NCBI GenBank assembly: GCA_035934405.1
Contig: DASYXW010000074.1
Location: 1 to 64,000 of the forward strand
DNA length: 64,000 nt
Source: DASYXW01 sp035934405
GTDB taxonomy: Bacteria; Acidobacteriota; Terriglobia; UBA7540
Direction of reading: 5' to 3'
Shown here in pieces: positions 7,034-15,800 of this stretch; position 1 is the stretch's first letter, and every line of letters begins with the position of its first letter. The notes below the pieces were generated by a model. The model did not search any database, had not been told where the DNA came from, and was given only the letters and a program-made list of their open reading frames with translations. The position numbers and the translations under genes were made by a program.

Positions 7034-8841
7034 CGTCGTGGCACTCCGGGGCGGTTAAGTGCAAAAGGCACGGGGCTGGGAGAGCCGTCCTCGCTCACCG
7101 CAGACTCAGTCGAGGACGGAACGTCGGGCAGCCGGATAATGTGCGGGTCAAGCATCACCAGGACCTCATCGTCCATCGTGGTATTGGTCACGCTGGAGAA
7201 GAGGTAGCGGAGCAGAGGGATTTCCGCCAAGCCGGGCAAGCCGGCCACGCTGCGCTCCGTCTGGGTCTGGATGAGGCCGCCGAGCAGGCTTACTTCGCCT
7301 TCCTTCAACTGAATATCGTGTTCAATGATGCGTTGGTTGAAGGTGGGTTGGCTAAGGCCCCCTACCTGGGCTGGAGCGCCTACCGAAGAGATTTCAATCT
7401 TGGCGTGCAGAGCGATTTCGCCGTCCGCCGTCAAGTGGGGTGTGATGTCCAGGTTCACGCCTACGTCCTGATACTGGAACTGGGTGCTGGCCAGGAGGCC
7501 AATGCCACCTGTTGTGCCCGTAGCACCGGTGGCCCCTCCAAACGAGGGCAGAAAGCTGCCGGTGGCGTAAGGCACCCGGCTGCCGATGCGCAGTTTCGCC
7601 GTCAAGCCGTCGGTGACCCGGACCTCGGGGTTCTGCAGGACGCGGGTGTGATCGTCGCTCAGGATGGCCTGCGCCGCGATGCTGGGGAGAGCGATCGCGA
7701 AATCAGCGGTGCTGAGTTTCCCAAGCTGGTTAAGGGCGGGCGCGCTCTGCGTAGTCGTGGTGGTCGTCCCGTTGCTCGTCGTGGTGGTACCGGGGGGAGC
7801 ATAAGTGACAGCCGTCTGAAAGCCCGGGGTTGCCGTCCCTGAGGCTGAAATCGTCACCGGGCTGATGCCCAGCGACTGCATCCGCTGCCGGCTGGCTTCG
7901 AGCACGCTCACGTCAATCAGGATCTCCGCCTTGCCGAGGTCAAGGTTGTGAATCATCTCTTCCGCTGCCGCCACCTTGTCGGGCGTGTCCCGGATGATGA
8001 TGGAGTTGGAATTGGGATTGTCAATAATGCGCTGCAAGCCCAACACCTGCTTGAGCGCGGTTGAAATCTGCGTGCGGTCGGCGGGGGCGAGCGGGTTGGA
8101 AAGGTGGATGGTCTTCAAGACTTCATCTTCATACTCGCGGCGATTGGTCGGCGTGTCGGGAACGATCAAAATCGTGTTCGGGCTGATCGCCTTCCAGAAG
8201 GCGTGCGCCTCGTAACAGGCGGCGCGCATGGCGTCCTGCAGGTTGACGTTCGACAAATCGAGCGAAATCGGCCGGGGCTGGAAGTCAAAATTGAAGGCGA
8301 CGTTCAACTCCGACAATTTGCCGAGCGTCTCAAAAACCTTGCGGCTGTCGGCTGAAATCCGGAAGTGGGCCAGGGGTTCGGTGGGGAACGGCTTCAAACC
8401 TGTCGTTAGAGGCGCTTCCTCCTTCGGCTTCAGCGCCTGCTCCAGCTTCTTCTGGCGCGCTTCCTCCCGCTCCGCCTTGGCCACCAGAAGCTTGTTCAGC
8501 TCCTGCTTCGCGGTCTCATTGGTGGGGTCAACGCCGACCGCCTTCTCAAACTCCCCGGCCGCCGCCTCCGGCCGGTTCTCCGCCAGCAACTGACGACCTT
8601 GCTTCACGTGGAACTCAGCGGCCCGGACGCGCGCATCCTGTTGGTGAATCAGGTAGCGCGAGTTCTGCGGCTCGTATTGCAGCGCCTTGCCGTAATCAAT
8701 CACGGCTGTGTCGTAATCCTTGCGCAGCTCCGCCTGGCGCGCCTGCCGGGAAGCTACGCTCCCGGGATTGCATCCCACCGACGCCAGCAACAGGCCGGCC
8801 AATCCAGCCAGCCCGGCATTTCTTCGCAGTCTCTCCGGCAT
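7030..8841 (-). CDS. Lipoprotein secretin with TPR domain (GspD/PilQ type)
   Basis: This 603-residue outer-membrane channel belongs to the pilus/secretion machine. Starting at 8841 (after GGGAGAACAG) gives a lipoprotein signal ending LLLASVGCN. TPR-like repeats follow (about 30-125), then a secretin/TonB short N-terminal domain (about 165-230), a NolW-type N domain with RDTPDKVAAAEEMI, and the C-terminal secretin barrel containing VPYATG, GVNLDITPHL and LLGGLIQTQ. An earlier ATG at 8901 would add 20 residues with no lipobox logic. First gene of the pseudopilin-pilC-pilB run. Confidence 0.92.
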   Translation of the reverse strand: MPERLRRNAGLAGLAGLLLASVGCNPGSVASRQARQAELRKDYDTAVIDYGKALQYEPQNSRYLIHQQDARVRAAEFHVKQGRQLLAENRPEAAAGEFEKAVGVDPTNETAKQELNKLLVAKAEREEARQKKLEQALKPKEEAPLTTGLKPFPTEPLAHFRISADSRKVFETLGKLSELNVAFNFDFQPRPISLDLSNVNLQDAMRAACYEAHAFWKAISPNTILIVPDTPTNRREYEDEVLKTIHLSNPLAPADRTQISTALKQVLGLQRIIDNPNSNSIIIRDTPDKVAAAEEMIHNLDLGKAEILIDVSVLEASRQRMQSLGISPVTISASGTATPGFQTAVTYAPPGTTTTSNGTTTTTTQSAPALNQLGKLSTADFAIALPSIAAQAILSDDHTRVLQNPEVRVTDGLTAKLRIGSRVPYATGSFLPSFGGATGATGTTGGIGLLASTQFQYQDVGVNLDITPHLTADGEIALHAKIEISSVGAPAQVGGLSQPTFNQRIIEHDIQLKEGEVSLLGGLIQTQTERSVAGLPGLAEIPLLRYLFSSVTNTTMDDEVLVMLDPHIIRLPDVPSSTESAVSEDGSPSPVPFALNRPGVPRR

Positions 8842-8954
8842 CTGTTCTCCCTTAAGCCAACGCTGCTCCCCGTCTTGAGGCTGCCGCCAGGTTGCGGACA
8901 CGCGGACACGTTGACAAGCTTATTATCGCGCACAAAGGGCCGCCACGCAAGGCC

Positions 8955-9041
8955 GGGGAGCGGGAACAGTGAGTAACGGTTGGGCAGGAACGCCTGTTCG
9001 ATTCGTCGCCCACAGGTTCCCACTCCCTACTCCCTTACCCC
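8955..9041. repeat. Imperfect 7-mer array pair (array H)
   Basis: The left block is GGGGAGC, GGGAACA, GTGAGTA (8955-8975). The right block is TTCCCAC, TCCCTAC, TCCCTTA, CCCC (9017-9041), its approximate complement. This lies just upstream of the secretin start and is the weakest of the pilus-locus arrays. Confidence 0.6.
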
Positions 9042-9129
9042 GTCCGCGAGATTAGACGGGCGGCGGAGGATTTCGTTTATTTCCGCTCTTCGCGGACGGC
9101 TGGGTGGCGGCGACATTGGCGGTGAGGAC

Positions 9130-9199
9130 GTAGGGGTGGGGCTTGCCCTACCGTTGAGGGAACCCAGTCCCAACCGGGTACGGCAAGCCGCACCCCTAC
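9130..9199. repeat. Large intergenic hairpin
   Basis: GTAGGGGTGGGGCTTGCC (9130-9147) pairs with GGCAAGCCGCACCCCTAC (9182-9199) with one mismatch in 18. The loop contains a second, shorter inverted pair (TACCGTTG against CAACCGGGTA). It looks like a REP/PU-type palindromic repeat. Confidence 0.8.
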
Positions 9200-9476
9200 A
9201 GTTCCGGCGCATAACTCATCGTATCATGAATTATTTACTTGACAAGTCACCTGAATAGTGATAACGTAAAATCCATTACTAAACACTGAAAGAGACCTGC
9301 CGCACCTTTCGATGGAGCCCCGCGGAGGACGTAGGGCGGCGGTCACGTTCTTGGAGGGTGTATGATGGCGATGGCTAACGTCGGAATCTGGCGATTTCGA
9401 CCAGGCAAACCTGGTGGCTTCTTGCGTCAACGATGCGACAGTCGAGGAGTCCGAGGCGGAAACCGAATTACGCACG

Positions 9477-9750
9477 AAGCCGGAATGTGCTTTGGAATCA
9501 ATAGTATCGCCGATTGCATCTCAAGCCCCAAAAAATGGACGGAACAAGCCGGAATGTGCTTTGGAATCAATTGTATCGGGGAGTATATCTCCCAAGCTCG
9601 GAAGCTCTCTATTGCAGAATCACATATGATTGCAGTGCCAGCATAGATTGCGCCACAACGCATCGGGAATGCGAGCGATTTCTCTGATTGCAAATTGTCC
9701 GAGGACCGGGCTATGGCAGAAACCGGAATGTGGTTTGGAGTCAATTGGAA
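9477..9750 (+). repeat. Three direct copies of a 33-base repeat
   Basis: Copies begin at 9477, 9546 and 9719. The core is CCGGAATGTGCTTTGGAATC followed by AAT. Copies 1 and 2 stay similar for about 47 bases and are 69 bases apart, so a short open frame reads KPECALESIVS twice. Copy 3 is diverged and out of that frame. I see no gene signal beyond the repeat. Confidence 0.7.
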
Positions 9751-9784
9751 CCAGGCAATAGCAAGCGCCAGCCGGCAGGCGCGC

Positions 9785-10768
9785 CTACCGGTCCGGCTCG
9801 CTCGGGGTCAGCGCCTGCAACAGGGCGGAGGCGGCGCCGCTGACGTTCGGGTCAGGGTCCGAGACGGCCTCGCGAAGCAGATCGAGTCCTCCGGCCTTCT
9901 GCTGGGCGGCGTTTTGAATCACCATCAACCGCACTTGCGGGTCGGCGTCGCGGTAGGCCTGCGTCAGCAAGTCCATAGTTTCGGGGCCGCCGCGCCGGGC
10001 AATCGCCTGCACGGCGTAGTCGCGCATCGCCACGTCTTCATCCTGCAGGGCTGCGCGCAGGGAGGCGAGCACCGTATCGTCACCGGCCTCGCTGTCCTGG
10101 TCCAGCAATTGCAGGGCCTGCAGCCGCCCTTCCCCCTGACCATTGCGGGCAGCCTGCTCGAGGGTCTCGATGGCTTTCTGGGGATCGATATTCATCAAAT
10201 TCTCGAAGGCCTCGGTCTGTTTGGCCAGGTCCGGCCCCATGATCAGCCGGATCCAGGCTTGCTTGTCCGTCGACACCATCCCGTTGTTCGCTGCCACAGG
10301 CACGGGAGGCTTAACGCGCGCGCCCACACCGGCGGCGTCCGAGGCTTCGAGATTGTTCAGGATCACCACCCGCGACGCGCTCGCGCTCTTCGGCGATGCC
10401 AAGTCGCCGAAGACGGCGTAGTCCACCCCCGCCAGCAGGCTTTGGACTCCGGCCGCCAAGGTCAAATCGGAGAAGTGCGCCGAGACCGTGGCGGTCAGGC
10501 CTTGAGGATTTTGGACTTGGAGACCGGTTTGCTTGCCCACTTCGGTGAGGATCTGGAGCAGGGGAACGTTCTGCGCCACCACGCTGAGCCGCGCGTCCTG
10601 CCACTCCACCCGCAGGGGCGAGGACTGGCCTACACACGTAGCCTCCATCGAGAGAAACAGCAGGGGCAGCACAGCCAGGCCAAACCGCGGCAGGCTGGGA
10701 CGCGCCCGGCGAGGCCGGCCGTTGCTTCTCGGGCGCCCCGCGCGATCAGGATTCGGCATGTGGCCCAT
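9785..10768 (-). CDS. Secreted STN-domain and HEAT-repeat protein
   Basis: This 327-residue exported protein has an Arg-rich n-region, a hydrophobic signal (about 31-43), a secretin/TonB short N-terminal-like domain (about 50-140; VPLLQILTEVGKQTGLQVQ then LAAGVQSLLAG), then HEAT-like helical repeats (about 180-320, for example AMRDYAVQAIARRGG and QVRLMVIQNAAQQKAGG). The STN domain is the fold found at the N-terminus of secretins, so a role beside the pilus secretin downstream is an inference from both domain and position. The start has a good GGGAGGA seven bases upstream. Confidence 0.75.
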   Translation of the reverse strand: MGHMPNPDRAGRPRSNGRPRRARPSLPRFGLAVLPLLFLSMEATCVGQSSPLRVEWQDARLSVVAQNVPLLQILTEVGKQTGLQVQNPQGLTATVSAHFSDLTLAAGVQSLLAGVDYAVFGDLASPKSASASRVVILNNLEASDAAGVGARVKPPVPVAANNGMVSTDKQAWIRLIMGPDLAKQTEAFENLMNIDPQKAIETLEQAARNGQGEGRLQALQLLDQDSEAGDDTVLASLRAALQDEDVAMRDYAVQAIARRGGPETMDLLTQAYRDADPQVRLMVIQNAAQQKAGGLDLLREAVSDPDPNVSGAASALLQALTPSEPDR

Positions 10769-10860
10769 CCGTTAATCCTCCCGCAGCTTCCACTCATGCA
10801 TACCAGACGCCCAGCCCTCCTGTCAAGCCGCGAACTCGGGCCACGAACTCGGGCTCCCGT

Positions 10861-12258
10861 CTACTGCGGCTGCTCCACTAGCCGCGCGATGGCGTGCAGC
10901 AGGTCGTACTTGGTCAGGATCTCGTAGTGGCTGTTCCCGAGGTCCACGAAAACCGCCGGACAGTCCCGCGTGATGTTGACCATGATCTGGTCAATGGGCG
11001 CCGAGCGGGCCATCACGGGAAAGGCGCTGCCCATCACTTCGCGGACCACCAGCGCCTTCAAGTCCTTGCCGTCAAGCGCCAGGTTCAGAATGGCGTCCTC
11101 GTAGATGGCGCCCACCGGGCGGCCCTCTTCGAAGACGGGGATCTGCGAAAAGTCGTGCGCCTGCATCCGGTCGAGCGCGGCGGCCACGGTGTCCGAAGGC
11201 GCGACGGCAATAATTTCGCGGCCGGGCCCGGCCGCGCCCAGGCGCTGCTTCGCCTGCGCGATCTCTGCCGCGGTGAGCGGCACGGAAGATTCCACGTACT
11301 GGTTGTCCTTCATCCACTCATTGCTGTAGACCTTGCTCAGGTAGCGCGACCCGGTGTCGGGAATCAGCACCACCATGAAGTCGTTTTCGCCGAGCGTCGG
11401 AGCATACTTCATGGCTGCCGCCATCGCCGTGCCCACCGAGCCGCCGGCAAAGATGCCTTCACTGCGGGCCAGACGCCGGGTCCACAGGAACGAATCCTTG
11501 TCGCTCACCTGCACGATGTCGTCGAGGACGCTGAAGTCGAGCGTGCCGGGAAAATAATCCTGGCCGATGCCTTCCACCTTGTACGTCTCGCCCTTGATCA
11601 CCCTGCCGGTGTGAAAGAACTCATAAAGAATCGAGCCCACCGGGTCGGCGCCGATAATCTTTACGTTCGGATTCTTGCTCTTCAAATAGCGCGCCGCGCC
11701 GGTGATGGTTCCGCCGGTGCCGATCGCGCACACGAAGTGCGTGATCTTGCCCTCGCTGTCTTCCCAGATTTCAGGACCCGTGGTGCGGAAGTGGACGTCC
11801 GGATTGGCCGGATTCTCATACTGGTTGGGGTGATAGGCATTGGGAATGTCGTGCGCCAGCTTTTCCACCACGGAATGATAGCTGCGCGGGTCGTCGTGCT
11901 CGACCGCAGTCGGGCAGACGATAACGTCCGCGCCGAGCGCCTTCAGCACATCCACCTTCTCCTTCGACTGCTTGTCGCTCATGGTGAAAATGCACTTGTA
12001 GCCCTTCACCACGGCGGCCAGCGCCAGCCCCATGCCCGTGTTCCCCGAGGTGCCTTCCACGATCGTCCCGCCCGGCCGCAGCAGCCCCCGGCGTTCGGCG
12101 TCTTCGATCATGGCGATGCCGATGCGGTCCTTGACGCTGCCGCCAGGGTTCAGAAAATCGCACTTGGCGTAAACCTCGCCCTTGCAGCCGCGCGTCACCC
12201 GGTTGAGTCGAACGAGCGGCGTGTGACCGATCGCCTCGAGAATGTTCGCGTAACGCAT
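10861..12258 (-). CDS. cbs: Cystathionine beta-synthase-like PLP enzyme with CBS pair
   Basis: This 465-residue protein has an N-terminal fold-II PLP domain of the cysteine synthase family (PLP lysine in PGGSVKDR, K43; phosphate loop GTGGTITG; substrate loop EGTSGNTG) and a C-terminal pair of CBS domains (about 335-460). It likely condenses serine with homocysteine to cystathionine, or makes cysteine by a related route; the CBS tail argues for Cbs. The ATG at 12258 is preferred over an in-frame TTG nine bases upstream because a perfect TATAAT ends eight bases before it. It is divergent from the selenocysteine peroxiredoxin. Confidence 0.9.
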   Translation of the reverse strand: MRYANILEAIGHTPLVRLNRVTRGCKGEVYAKCDFLNPGGSVKDRIGIAMIEDAERRGLLRPGGTIVEGTSGNTGMGLALAAVVKGYKCIFTMSDKQSKEKVDVLKALGADVIVCPTAVEHDDPRSYHSVVEKLAHDIPNAYHPNQYENPANPDVHFRTTGPEIWEDSEGKITHFVCAIGTGGTITGAARYLKSKNPNVKIIGADPVGSILYEFFHTGRVIKGETYKVEGIGQDYFPGTLDFSVLDDIVQVSDKDSFLWTRRLARSEGIFAGGSVGTAMAAAMKYAPTLGENDFMVVLIPDTGSRYLSKVYSNEWMKDNQYVESSVPLTAAEIAQAKQRLGAAGPGREIIAVAPSDTVAAALDRMQAHDFSQIPVFEEGRPVGAIYEDAILNLALDGKDLKALVVREVMGSAFPVMARSAPIDQIMVNITRDCPAVFVDLGNSHYEILTKYDLLHAIARLVEQPQ

Positions 12259-12266
12259 GGGTTGCA

Positions 12267-12272
12267 ATTATA
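12267..12272 (-). promoter_or_regulatory. Probable -10 box of cbs, near-leaderless
   Basis: On the minus strand TATAAT lies eight bases before the ATG at 12258. Transcription would begin within a few bases of the start codon, leaving no room for a Shine-Dalgarno site, and none is seen. No clear -35 is visible. Confidence 0.5.
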
Positions 12273-12346
12273 CGGGAATTTCATGCAGTATGGCAGCCGG
12301 AGCCGCTATGATACGATGCCGCGCTGGGACCGGAAAGGAAGCGCTT

Positions 12347-12847
12347 ATGGTGTCGCTGGGAATCTCGCTTGCCATCCTCGGCCTCGGCAGCGCCGAGTTG
12401 AAGATCGGAGACCGGGCGCCGGACTTCACCCTGACCGATCAGAACGGCGCCGTCGTCCATCTCGCGGACTTTCGCGGCAAGAAGACGGTGGTCCTGGCTT
12501 TTTACATTCGCGCCTTCACGCCCACCTGAACCAAAGAGCTCCAGGCGTATCAGGCTGATCTCGCCAAGTTCGAACAGCAGGGAGCCCAGATTATCGGCAT
12601 CAGCGTGGACAGCGCGTCGCGCAACAAGGCTTTTGCCGCGCAGCTTGGCTTGAAATTTCCTCTCTTGAGCGACGAGCAAAAAACCGTCTCCCAGGCCTAC
12701 GGCGTGCTGTATCCTCTCATCCGCATCGCCAAGCGCACCACGTTCGTAATTGACAAGCAAGGCGTGGTCCGCGAGATCCAGACCGGTGGCGAGGCAGCAG
12801 ATCCGAACCACGCCCTGCCCGTGTGCGGCCTGGTCAATCAGAAATAG
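12347..12847 (+). CDS. Selenocysteine-containing peroxiredoxin (in-frame TGA at Sec61)
   Basis: Read through one TGA (12527-12529), this frame gives a 166-residue AhpC/TSA-type (BCP-like) peroxiredoxin: LKIGDRAPDFTLTDQNG at the N-terminus, FY..AFTPT then Sec61 then TKELQAY, and later GISVDS, FPLLSD, YGV and RTTFVID. In Cys homologues the peroxidatic cysteine stands exactly at position 61 (T-x-x-C). The frame on both sides of the TGA is intact and conserved, which a decayed gene would not predict. ATG 12347 has GGAAAGGAA upstream; a weak TATGAT lies at 12307. Cys160 could act in resolution. It would reduce peroxides or organic hydroperoxides. No sel genes are in this window. Confidence 0.82.
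12536..12562 (+). promoter_or_regulatory. Candidate bacterial SECIS hairpin
   Basis: Just after the TGA, GAGCTC (12536-12541) can pair with GATCTC (12557-12562) with one mismatch, and AGGC with GGCT with one mismatch. The six-base loop (12547-12552) starts with G, 17 bases after the TGA. Bacterial SECIS elements have a small apical loop with G among its first two bases at about this distance. The stem is imperfect, so this is a candidate only. Confidence 0.45.
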
Positions 12848-12896
12848 AGGCGAGCCGCCCGGCATCGGCCCGCCAACCCCGAGGAGGTTACGAACC

Positions 12897-15800
12897 GTGA
12901 ATCTTTCAAACTGCCGACTTCGCTTCCTGCGTGTCGTCTGCGCCTTCGTGGTCGTCGCGGGTTTCGCCGCCGTGCGACCGGCGCAGGCGCAGCAACTCGA
13001 TCCCAATCTTTACGCGGCCATGCGCTGGCGATTGATCGGCCCCTTCCGCGCCGGACGCGTCACCGCGGTGGCCGGCGTGCCGGGCGATCCTGCGGTCTAC
13101 TACATGGGAACTCCCGGCGGCGGCGTCTGGAAGACCACCGACGGCGGGCGCGTCTGGAAACCCATCTTTGACCAGGAACGCGTGGCCTCGATCGGCGCGG
13201 TGGCCGTCGCGCCGTCGAATCCCAATATCCTTTATGTCGGAACGGGCGAGCAGACCCCGGGCAACGGCGTTTACAAATCCACCGACGGGGGCGACACCTG
13301 GACCAACGTCGGACTGCGCGGCACGCACTTCATCCAGGCCATCATCATTGACCCCCGCAATCCGAACATTGTGATTGTCGGCGCGACCGGCGACTTCACC
13401 GCCAGCACCGAGCGCGGCGTCTTCAAGTCCACCGACGGCGGTCAGACTTGGAACAAGGTCCTCTACCGGGACGACACCACGGCGGTGGTTGATCTTTGCT
13501 CCGACCCCGGTAATCGCAAAGTGCTCTATGCTTCCCTCTGGCGTCGCGCCTTCCGCTTCGGTCCGCCGCAGCCGGGCGAGAAGCGCCCCGCTCCTTACTC
13601 CGGAATCTACAAATCCACCGACGAAGGCTCGCACTGGAAGCCTCTTTCGGGCAAAGGTCTGCCCGCAGGCGACCTGGGCCGCATCGGCATCGCCGTAGCG
13701 CCGGGCAATCGCGGCCGGCGGCTCTACGCCATCATCGCCCAGGGCTTTTACCGCTCCGACGACGCCGGCGCCACCTGGGCGCGCTCCACCACCGATCCGC
13801 GGATCCTGGGCAACGGATACTTCAGCCGCGTCTTCGTTGACCCTCGCAATCCCGACGTGCTTTACGTCGCGCAGACTTCGCTCTATCGCTCCACCGACGG
13901 CGGTCACACCTTCGAGTCCTATACCGGCGCGCCGAGCGGCGATGACTTCCACGTCCTGTGGATTGACCCTCAGGATCCTCGCCGCATGATTCTCGGCGTG
14001 GATCAGGGCGCGACCATCAGCGTTGACGGCGGGCAGACCTGGAGCTCGTGGTACAACCAGCCGACCGGCCAGTTTTACCATGTGTCCACTGACAACGCCT
14101 TCCCTTACCACGTCTACGCCGCCCAGCAGGATAGCGGCACGGCGGCGGTCGCGAGCCGCAGCGACTACGGCGAAATCAGCGACCGCGACGTCTACTCAAT
14201 CGGCGGCTTCGAATACTGCTACATCGAGGCCGACCCCACCAATCCCAACATCGTCTACAGCGGCGGCTGGTACGGCAGCGCCCTGCGATTCGACCGCACG
14301 ACGGGGCAGTTCGCCACCGTATTCATTCCCGGCAAGAAGTACCACACCGCCGCGGCGCCCGCCCTGGCGTTCTCGCCGCAGGATCCCCACAAGCTCTACC
14401 TCGGCGCGCAGTATTTGCTTGAGAGCACCGACCAGGGGATGACGTGGCGCGAGATCAGTCCCGACCTCACCGCCAAGCCCCCAGCGCAGAAAGAGGGACC
14501 ACCCCCGCCTCCGGCTTTCGGCGCCGCTTTCAGCGGCATCTCCGCGCTTTCGCCGTCTCCGGTGAAAGCGAATGAAATCTGGGCCGGAACCAGCAACGGG
14601 CAGGTCGAGCTCACGCGCGACGGCAAGACGTGGCGGAACGTTTCGCCGCCCGATCTTCCACCGAGCGCTGGCATCAGCGCCATTGATGCTTCGCACCACG
14701 ACGCCGCGACCGCTTTCGCCGTAGCGGGCAGCTTCCGGACCCCGCAAAAGCCCGAGCTTTACGCCTACCGCACGCACGACTACGGCAAGACCTGGCAGAA
14801 GATTACCGCCGGACTTCCGCCGTCCGATCCCATCCGCGTGGTGCGGGAAGACCCGGTGCGGCGCGGACTGCTCTACGCCGGCACCGCCACCGGCGTGTAC
14901 CTGTCGTTCGACGATGGCGACCACTGGCAATCGCTGCAACTCAACCTGCCCACTGCTACCGTCACTGACCTCGACGTGCATGGCGACGACCTCGTCGCCT
15001 CCACCTATGGGCGGGCTCTGTGGATTCTCGATGACGTCACGCCGCTGCGCCAGGCCAGCGCCCAGGTGGCAAGCTCAGACGTTCGCCTCTTCCGCCCTGA
15101 AACGGCGTTGCGCGTGCGCTGGGACAACAATCAGGATACGCCGCTGCCGCCCGAAGTTCCCGCCGGCCAGAATCCGCCCGACGGCGCCATCGTGGACTAC
15201 TACTTGAAATCTGCCCCCGCCGGCGAAATCACGCTCAGCATTCGCGATGAGAAGGGAAACCTGGTGAGGCGCTTCTCGAGCGCGCCGCCCATCAGAGCAC
15301 TGCCCTTGCCGAACGTCCCGAGCTACTGGATTGCGCCACCAGCAGCCCTGACGAAAGCGGCAGGCATGAACCGCTTCGTGTGGGACCTGCGCTACCCCTC
15401 GCCCCAAGCGCTGCCCTTCAGTTATTACGGCGCGCTCTTGAATTACACCGAGTTCACGCTCGCCGACCACGCCATTCCCGGCGCCACGCCCCGGCGGCAG
15501 CCACAGGGACCGTTCGTGGTGCCGGGAACATACACCGCGGAACTGAGCGTCGAGGGTCACACGTACCGCCAGCCTTTGACGGTCAAACTTGATCCCCGAG
15601 TCCGAGCTTCACAACAGGACTGCGAAGCCCAGCTCGACCTCGAAAGGAAGATGGCCAACGGACTCAAGGCAAGTTACGAGGCTTATCACCAGGTCGAGAC
15701 CTTGCGTTCGGCGTTTTCCGACCGTCAAAAGGCGCTCGCCGCGAACGCCAAACCGCCCGACACCAAAGCGCCCGATGCCAAAGAGACGGACGCGAAGGAC

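Larger units (their letters stand above)
8842..9784. other. Repeat-rich intergenic region upstream of the pilus operon
   Basis: This 943-base stretch has no convincing gene. It holds an imperfect 7-mer array (8955-9041), a 70-base hairpin (9130-9199), an AT-richer segment (9220-9300) with a TTGACA at 9239, and three copies of a roughly 33-base direct repeat (9477-9750). The promoter of the pilus operon is presumably here but I could not place it. Confidence 0.7.

Noticed and set aside
12257..12529. Reading the peroxiredoxin as a truncated pseudogene ended by a nonsense codon
   Set aside because: The downstream part keeps frame and family motifs, and the TGA is exactly at the catalytic Cys. 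Selenocysteine explains both better, though a mutation is not formally excluded.
12906..14111. A 401-codon open frame opposite the VPS10/BNR gene
   Set aside because: Mirror frame of a repeat protein; low-complexity Val/Gly/Arg sequence without motifs.
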